Of a stretch of 64,000 bases of DNA, positions 56,350 to 64,000 are shown piece by piece. This stretch comes from Eretmocerus hayati. Lineage: Eukaryota > Arthropoda > Insecta > Hymenoptera > Aphelinidae. Numbering within the stretch: the stretch's first letter is position 1; every line of letters begins with the position of its first letter. The translations under genes and the position numbers were made by a program. Where the stretch lies: the NCBI GenBank assembly GCA_029851415.1, contig CM056743.1, positions 31,450,714-31,514,713 of the forward strand, given 5' to 3'. The notes beneath the pieces are model-generated. The model worked only from the letters and a program-made list of their open reading frames with translations. It did no database searches and was not told where the DNA came from.

Positions 56350-59300
56350 TCAAACAAGATCATCGATAAAATCAGAAATCGAATCGCTAACGTCCGACAA
56401 AAATCCTACAATTGGACCATCTTCGCTCTTACTTGCGCGTTTATTCGAATTTGTTTTCTTCTTTTTACTACTCGTTTCGACAATTGGTTTGCTCTCTGTT
56501 GCACTCGCAGTTGCTGTAGCTGATGCAGTAGCTGTCGAACTCGGTTTTGCACTCCTTATAAACTCTTGAGGTATGATTTGGTTATTTGAATGTGGTTCAT
56601 CTCGAGGCTCTAATTCAGGATCTTCAAATGGAATTACTACGATACCAGATGGACTTTTATGACTGGTACCACCGATTTGTGAACTCGAACCTTTGGCTTC
56701 ACTTTTGGAATTTCCTTTAGAAGATTGAGATAAACTGCTTCCGTGGCTTGAACCACCTGGTAGAGAATTTGCTGATGATGAACCGGAGCTGAGACTGACT
56801 TGAAGGCCGTCAGGACGTTGTTGGGATGAGCTGGAAGAGCCATGGGCATTTGCTTGACCTTTTCCGGTGACATCTACTTGGGTTATCGTCAGTGATGATG
56901 GCCCATCAGAGCTAAAATTTTACAATTTTTGGAAATTAGCTTCACTCTGATTGATTTTGCTCAAGTTTTGTTTGTTGTTCTTATCATTTGAGTTCGGTGA
57001 GGTAAAAATTAGTGGGATAGCGTTGGGTTCCAAAATGAGTCGAATTTCAGACAGCGGATTGATTTTGGTCACATTACTGATGAAGCGTGTGGTTTTTCCA
57101 AGTCTCTAAAGTAGATTTTGATTGACAGACGTGTCAGAGTTACTTTCAATGAATTTTTTTGAGCTATTGGATACTTTTAGAATGTAATTAACTGCATGAA
57201 GCTGTTGTAAAATTGGAAGATCAATGAATTTGATTCATGCATGGTAACTTTGATTGCGCATCAACTTCATTGAAAGAAGACGTGCATACCCTACTGAAAA
57301 TAATTCTGTGGGACCCCACGGGGTTCTAGGGACTTCGTAGGACCTGGCCCTGGGAAAATTTTTAATCTTGACGGCATCCAAGACGTGCAGCATACCAATT
57401 TTGACCATATCTCTTCAAAAATGGTTGAATTTGGTCGATTATGGTCAAAATTTGTATGTTGCACGTCTCCAATGCCAAAGGACCCCGCACCCAGAGATAG
57501 GAATTAAAAAACAAGATTGGAAAGTTTCCCAGGGCCCGGTCCCACGAAGTCCCATGGGGCCTGGTCCCATGAGGTCCCACGGGATTATTTTCAGCAGGGT
57601 AAATGCATCGTTCGATCGTAATCGTAAAGTTCAGGTGATGGTTGCAGAAATTCAAAAGTTAGTGGGGAAACTGCGGGCGCACAATATTCTCTAACGATAT
57701 GAGGGTCGTAATTTTTCAAAAAAGGAAAATTACTTCGTCAAAAGCACATTCAGCAAATGTATGTGGGGATTCTTTTCAAATTCGAATTATTTTGAAAATC
57801 AATTTTGAAGCTTGATGATTTAATGATGGTAAACAATTTGTATACTGAGTTTAAAACTCGAATTCGGAAAGTCCGAATTACAACTTTTTTGATTCTTTGA
57901 TAAAAATTTGGAAGCATACTAACTCTTGAAAAGAAAAATGTTGTGAAAAACTGAAGCCTCCAATTTCAAGTATGTCGTCTAATTTTTTTTAAGATTACAA
58001 GCTCGTTTCGAATCTCAACAGTTTTATGTTTGTATTTCGGAACCTCTGGATGATGAGGTCAGATAAAATCTCAAAAGCTGACTTAGAGCCCCTTGAAACA
58101 TCCCTAGTAAAAATAAGTGCCTCATGATCATATATGAACATGTTCCCGACCGGACTGTGGTCATACATGACCGCCTATGACCACGAGGCCGGAGTCATAG
58201 GTCGTCATTGGTCTCCATACTTGATTCTAGGAATTCATGTTGGAAATGAAGCACTTCATCGCCAACTCGAAATGTTTCTCAATCCGAAGCTTCGAAATAA
58301 GCGCGCTTGGGGCTCCAACTGCTAGGCCTCCATCCAATATTGAAAATGTCATGTACAACCACTTGATTACAATACTCTACGGCCACGTACGAGTTGGCTT
58401 TGTGTACCTATGACTAACCTTGGAGACATAAGATTTTCTGAGGTCATAGATGGTCATAGATGACCACAGATCGGCTGGGAACATGTTCATATATGATCAT
58501 GAGGCACTTATTTTTACTAGGGATCTTGGTCAATGCCACTTTTCAAAATCCAATAACTTACCAAATTAAATGTGAAAAAGAAATGTTGATAAATTATACC
58601 AACATCAAATTCAAAAGTGTCATAAATAACTCCTAAACTCACCCATGCGTGGCCTCAGAATGCGAGTGTCCTGAAGCAAAACTCGGCCCATCACTTCCAT
58701 CAGTTTCCACAACAGAACTGACACCAGCATCCGAAACAACTACAGCTTCATCCAACTGCGATGCTGAACTCTCTCTAGGATCTCTAGCAAAATAAGGACC
58801 ACGGAAAGGTCCTTCTTCAAAGTGTAAACCAGATGGTCTTCTATGTCCTTCATGTATGGATAAAGGTACATTTATAACAGGAGTACCACCTCCATTAACA
58901 CCGTGATCAGGTTTACTGATAACTACTCGAGGACCTCGACATCTAGGATCTCTGTATCCATTGTACTGATTGCAAGGATCATTTGAAGGATAATTGTGTG
59001 ATGGGTAATCGGGATGATTCCAATTTTCCCGAGAGTGTCCTTCACGAGATGGATACCAGCCTGCTGGTCGGGAAATTCCATTACGGGGTTGATCGTCGCT
59101 TACGGTTACGGTTAGGCTGGGTTTACGATTTGAGTTGTAGTAGTTGCCTAAAAAGAAAAGAAATGATTGTGATTTTCGATAAGAGGAAGCTCAAGTTATT
59201 CAAAAAGAGTATAAAAAATCTTGAGTTTCATCTGAAGTCAAACGCTCTTAACATCTTTTTTGGAAAAAATTTTTTGAAAAAAAGAGAAAAACAGTAGGAA

Positions 59301-62300
59301 ACAAATTTTTTGAGATTGGCACTGATTCTGAGGATTCGATATTTACATTCGTTCTGGACAAAATTTTGTATAGCCAGGATGACATGGAGAATTTTTCGGA
59401 AGAAATAGACCATTCGAGACCAAAAGGTTGTTTTATAGTGCATTAATTTTGTAAATGACTTTGCTTCCTATCAAATACTTGAACATGATTCATTCTATTT
59501 TTTCTTGTTCTTTGAAAGAGAAGTGTTAAATAAATGCAACAGGTTAGAGTCCTGACGATGGTTCAATGCAAATGTTGAGTTGATCTTTAGTAACTTTTGA
59601 ATTTTTCTGATAAATCTCCATTGCACGACCTAATACTCAAAGAAAAATCCAAATTGGTCCCGTTTTAGTCTCATTTAGTTTTGTTCAAGACATTGATCGT
59701 GACATGAACATTCTTTCGATGGTTGAGATCGTATAGTTGAGATGGATCACAGTTATTCAAGTAGATACGGGGAATCTCAGAGTAAAATTTTTCAAATTAT
59801 TTTCTTGGAATCATAATCTGAAATTCCAAACTATGAGTCTACTTTTTGAAGATGTTGAAGGAGAATCCATGCGATGTTGTTTTACTCTGTCCGCAAATTC
59901 AAAAAGTCAAAGACTCATCGAACTCATTCTTCTCCAAATTCGTTCATGTAAAAAACTCCAACTTTGATTCATACTCGATGCATCGCTGACGATTGTCTGA
60001 AGTGGTGGCATTGAGACGTCTCACAGATATACTCGAGACATCTCGGGGACGAGTATGATTGCAAATAACCACACAATTCTATTTCGAAAATAGAATTACG
60101 AGAATATCACGCTACTCCGAGCGATGACTCTTACAGTCTTGAAGTACAAAGTTGAGAAGTAAGAAATAAAAGTTTGGCTACTTATCTCATCCTGTCATTC
60201 TTAAAAACCGCACATTCATATTTACTAGGTATAACGTCATCACAGAAGATACCAAAGTCAATGCCAAAAAAAAAGAAGAAATTTGAATCCATTTTCCATT
60301 TGGGCAGCTGCGAGTCAAAGTGGATGCAAAAAATCAAGACAAAAGTTTGGAGGCTGTTTCCATCTTTGCCAATGAGCTAAAATACTCTTGACGTCATGAA
60401 TATAAAAAACTTTTCTCAAAAATGTCGTTGCATTTTTCTGGCGTATGATCAAAGACGAGAATAAAATATCAACTCAACCGAGTTCTATGAATCTAGAAAT
60501 GCTTCATACCATTCTTGTCCTCGGACCATCATTAATTAATCAACAAAAAAATCAACTTACCAGGACTACCACTTGCATAGCTAGGAGGAGCATCTGCCCA
60601 ATACTGATTAGTCGGTCTTGGTTGATCGTAATAACTCGGTCGAGTAGACCAAGGCTGTTGAGATGGATATGGTCTTGGTGGATAATCTACCACAGGTGAC
60701 CATCCTTGTTGTTGTGGATAAGGATTGTATGGTCGATATTGTCCAGGATTACGATGAGAATTTGGTCCATTAGCCAATGATGAAGCCTGACTATTTGTTG
60801 ATCCAACCGATGATTGAGCACCGGATGTGGCCTGACCATTTATGACATCGCCATGGGCTGATGCTGCAGCATCACCAAGAGAGAATGCATTACCGTCAGC
60901 GTGAGCAGTTTGACCGAATACAGGATGGTTTGAGGCAAAAGCATTTGAATCTGAAGCTGCAATTCCATTTAGGCCGGCTGTCAGAGATGATGACTGACTT
61001 GATGAGTAGCTGTGGATAAGAATTGGAAATTTGGTTATGATGTCGATTGAAAAGAAAAATTAAATTTTGATTCTTGTGTCATGGGAAGGTGGGGGAAGCG
61101 TCCATGAATTCAAAGTTATGTGCATGACTTATTTGAGAGATGAAGTTTTGAATTGGGGGTCGGAATTGGGGCATGTGACAGCAATACAGAATCACGGTTC
61201 GCTCATTACTCTCTCCGTGCCAATCAGTGGAAAGTCACGGATGTATTTCGAATCAACTTTGACTGATGACTTCAGTTTATATACAGTGGAGTTACAGTGC
61301 ATATACACTGAAGTCATCAGTGGGGGAACTGAAACTGCAGTGACCTTGGCGAATGGCGAGGGCATTGGGGGGGTCAGTCGAGTCGATCCTCGTCACTGTA
61401 GCGGTCACTGAAGTTTCACTGAGCATCACTGATGATTCAGTGAGTCGATCCACTGAAATTTCAGTGCTCTAAGGCTCTTGGTAGATCATTTTCACTGAAG
61501 TTTCAGTGTGTCTTGCTTGCGAATCAATGGACAACCCTCAAACAAACTTATGAATCTGAAGCTAGCAGCCGTTCATATGGTTCGCCACTGAACGGCTACC
61601 AGCTTGTTTGCTAGCTTCAGATCCATCTGAAACTTCATCAGTGAAAATGATCTGCCAGGAACCTCAAAGCACTGAAATTTCAGTGAATAGACTCATTGAC
61701 TCACTCCCACCGATGACTTCAGTGCATAAGCACTGTAATTCCAGTATACATACATTGAAGTCATCAGTCAAAGTCGATCCAAAATACATTGACGTTCAGT
61801 GACTTCTCACTGATTAATACGAAGAGAATAGAGTTTGACCAACTGGTTTTGAATAAAGACTCAAAATTCTTCAGCTTGATAGTTATGAAAAACTCGAATA
61901 TTCTGTGTTTACATTTTTCATAGGGAAAAATAAGCACAGGGCAGAGAATGATTTTGTCATAATGATTGTGCAGCAAAGAAAGATGTTCAAAGATTCTACC
62001 AGATTTTGTTTATTCTGAATCAAGAATTCATGATGTATCTTTCCTTGCTGTAAGTATTACCTACTTGAAAATGTTACAGCAATAATGAGCGTATTGACTG
62101 AAGATTTTTACAAGGATTTTCATATTTCGCATATTCCGAATCTTTGCTACCAATTTGCCTCGTCAAAAAACTGATTTTGTACAAATAATGTGACTGTTGG
62201 CAGTTTTCTGTATGGGTATGTTAGAATTTCGAAATTAGTTTTTGTGGTATGATAAAAATGGTCGAAGTTAGAAGATTTTTCTAGAATGGCAATGGTAAAT

Positions 62301-62910
62301 GATTTGGTTTTTCCCCTTTTGCTATCATCGTGGGTATAATATTTCTCATAGTTTTCAACATTATTTCTTTTCCTCGTCTTTTACAAGACCCATTTATTCT
62401 TATTTGACTCCTACAAAGGGCCTCGACAAACGAGAGTAAGAGCAAAGTAAAGAATCTTCCTGATGCTTCGCATGATTCAAGGGCGAGGAAGATTGTTTCT
62501 CGTTATAGTCTGTGACCTACTTATCAGGAGTTACTTTCGTATAATAAGGCAAAGCCAGTTCGATGGACTCTCTTGGGACGTCCTTGAAATTGATGAGCAT
62601 TAAAATTACGTAAAAACAAGGAATGAGTAGAATACCGATGATCAAAACGAAGGTGAAATAAATATATATAGATTTCATTGTATAGCTTACCCAGGTTCTC
62701 CTGGAGATAATCCACCGGCTGAATGTGTATTACTTTGAGATAAGCCAATTCCATCGGGTCCACCGGCTATGCTAAATGTATGAGCGTTTCCTTCTTTTCC
62801 AAGAGAAAAACTTGCAGAAAATGGGAAAAATCTGGGCTGGATTTCGACATCTTCTTCAGATGACTGCTCTTTTTGGTCTATTACTTCGATTAGGTCACCT
62901 ATGATGCCAT
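56350..62910 (-). CDS. Ser/Gly/Ala/His-rich, secretory-type protein, 5'-partial (four exons seen)
   Basis: Exons 62910-62691, 61009-60561, 59147-58643 and 56911-56350 join in matching phase (2, 1, 2) at GT-AG sites and give at least 578 residues to a TGA. Exon 1 seen: DGIIGDLIEVIDQKEQ, then low-complexity SASFSLGKEGNAHTFSIAGG. Exon 2: Ala/Ser/Gly/Asn/His (DAAASAHGDVINGQATSG), then Tyr/Pro/Gln (YRPYNPYPQQQGWSP). Exon 3: Pro/Arg/Gly/Asn with two cysteines (NDPCNQY, DPRCRGPR). Exon 4: SSSSSQQ, STATASATATASATES, a basic KKKK patch and an acidic end SISDFIDDLV. No domain family recognised; composition suggests silk, cuticle or another secreted structural protein. The start exon and signal peptide were not found. 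A 30-base exon at about 63121-63150 (between TTGTAG and GTATGT) would fit phase. Confidence 0.72.
57299..57599. mobile_element. 301-bp MITE, TA target (intron of the Ser-rich gene)
   Basis: Ends CCCTACTGAAAATAAT and, reversed, CCCTGCTGAAAATAAT, extending into GTGGGACC. TA on both sides (57297-57298 and 57600-57601). A second inverted block (TTTTGACCATA) lies near the centre. Confidence 0.85.
58102..58522. mobile_element. 421-bp MITE (same intron)
   Basis: Perfect inverted repeat of about 48 bp starting CCCTAGTAAAAATAAG, then imperfect (TGTGGTCAT). The first bases resemble the ends of the MITE at 57299, so the two may be related. The flanking base pair is AT on each side. Confidence 0.85.
61225..61812. 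mobile_element. CAGTG-rich palindromic element (intron of the Ser-rich gene)
   Basis: Ends CAGTGGAAAGTCAC and, reversed, CAGTGAGAAGTCAC. Arms of about 100 bp share CTTTGACTGATGACTTCA. The interior repeats ACTGAAATTTCAGTG-type palindromes many times, and the centre is a GAAGCTAGC...GCTAGCTTC palindrome around ACTGAACGGC. No target duplication was found. Confidence 0.7.
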
Positions 62911-62923
62911 CTACAATCGTCAA

Positions 62924-64000
62924 GATTAATTATTACTCATTTAGGACATCAAAACAAATTTTTCAAAAGTCTTTCTATTAATAATGCGAAAGAAGTTCTT
63001 TCCTGAGAAAAGAATCGAAAGAAGGGTATATATAATGGCCGTGATTTCTGGCTTCATCGATACTTCTTTTTACCGTGTTCAGTGTTGTAGTCAAGGATAT
63101 TCGAGATTGAAAGACATACCTGGATGGATGAAATATTTGAAAATCTTAGCTACAATAGATTAATATTAACGAAAATTTTCCAAAATTCGCAAATATAAGA
63201 AATGTATACCTTTTTGAGATCGATTTTTGATGAGCAAAAGACTTGTAAAAAAGCTTCTTATTTTTTTATTACTCGTTATTAGTCATATAATGAAAATAAT
63301 ATCATGAATTTATACAATTTATATTTTTGTAAAATCATGATATGTGAAGTCGTGTCAGGGACCGTGAATTTCAAGTAAAATAAAAAAAAACTCAATAAGT
63401 AAAACATTGTAGAAAATCTTTTTAAATCTATGATGATGATGAAGTCTAGTGAAAAAATCTCCCCTTTCTGTTTTGTATGGGCATAAACGAAGCTTGAATA
63501 ATCTATTGAGAGCGATCATCTTTTCGATAGATCTGATAACCTTGAAAAGCAAAGATTATCAAAATCGTGAAAATTTGAAAATCAGAGAGCTTTTCATAAA
63601 ATTCGAAGGATCGAAATTCTTAGCTCCTTATGATAAATCCCAGTACCAAGTCAAAAATTCATCCTAAATTCAACTTATCATCGCTAGAGCTTCCGAGACA
63701 ATCATACATCGTTCTAATGAGTCATCGAAAATGATTCCTGTTCGTCGCGTCCCCCGTGTCATCGCAAAATACATCCTTTAGGCGCCCTTGAATTCAAATT
63801 AATTCAACAACCTTCCAAACGCTTATAAGTACATCGTCCGCGCATAAAACAAAAAAATCGCCCTGTCATCTTTTTCGCGAAAATATCCAGTCTTAAGTGT
63901 AGGTATACGCATTTGTGTTCATAATTTTATTCCAAGCAGCAAAAAAAAAAAATGTTTGAAAACCACAAGCTTGCACGCGCAGGATCATCCCATTGTCATG
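62924..64000. other. Upstream of the exons seen; no start exon recognised
   Basis: AT-rich. A minus-strand TATATATA lies near 63027-63034 and a good donor (CCAG|GTATGT) near 63120. No signal-peptide exon could be supported. The beginning of the gene probably lies beyond the window. Confidence 0.35.

Noticed and set aside
62517..62678. 53-codon minus-strand frame starting ATG with a strongly hydrophobic N-terminus (MKSIYIYFTFVLII)
   Set aside because: It lies within an intron of the Ser-rich gene directly after a good donor site. AT-rich DNA readily yields hydrophobic frames. Could be a small membrane peptide, but nothing else supports it.
1..64000. CRISPR array or bacterial operon as an explanation of the regular repeats
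   Set aside because: The 59-bp units are contiguous without unique spacers, lie inside a retrotransposon leader, and the surroundings are clearly eukaryotic.

Overview
The window is arthropod (most likely insect) nuclear DNA. It is AT-rich, its genes have short exons with GT-AG introns, and it carries a BEL/Pao LTR retrotransposon, an R1-type and a CR1/Jockey-type LINE, and a dense population of small inverted-repeat transposons. Nothing in it is prokaryotic. I cannot name the species.

Layout. 1-1226: a broken 3' end of an R1-clade LINE on the minus strand. 1227-9084: a nearly complete BEL/Pao element (minus strand) with two identical 331-bp LTRs, a gag-pol frame split by one TAG, and a leader holding about 15 copies of a 59-bp repeat. 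13018-16753: a five-exon SMYD4-like gene (TPR, MYND, diverged SET). 17077-17500: a short TIR element with 5-bp target duplications. 19164-27542: an 8.4-kb structure bounded by nearly identical 0.66-kb inverted repeats. It encloses a foldback and a CR1/Jockey-like LINE, and that LINE is cut by a 1.8-kb foldback which itself carries a 210-bp MITE. 28.4-33.7 kb: a tRNA-like Pol III promoter, a 101-bp tandem duplication, a possible DUF4806-like fragment and a hairpin transposon with 8-bp target duplications. 35000-39798: a complete five-exon gene for a secreted acidic, glycine-rich protein with a recognisable TATA box. 42-55 kb: a nested cluster of TA-flanked inverted-repeat elements (termini AGGTMAGTGTACCCAAC), one of them inserted in the arm of a 2.4-kb foldback. 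56350-62910: four coding exons of a second secretory-looking, Ser/Gly/Ala/His-rich gene whose start exon was not found, with three MITE-like elements in its introns.

How the parts relate. There are three host genes, all on the minus strand: a probable chromatin or cytosolic methyltransferase relative and two low-complexity extracellular-type proteins that may belong to a silk, cuticle or secretion locus. Everything else readable is mobile DNA. The nesting gives relative ages: older elements are interrupted by younger ones, and uninterrupted paralogous copies or arms serve as empty-site controls.

Limits. Protein calls rest on motifs read by eye. No database search, RNA evidence or folding program was available. 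Exon boundaries were chosen from splice consensus and reading phase, which agree at every junction given for the three host genes.
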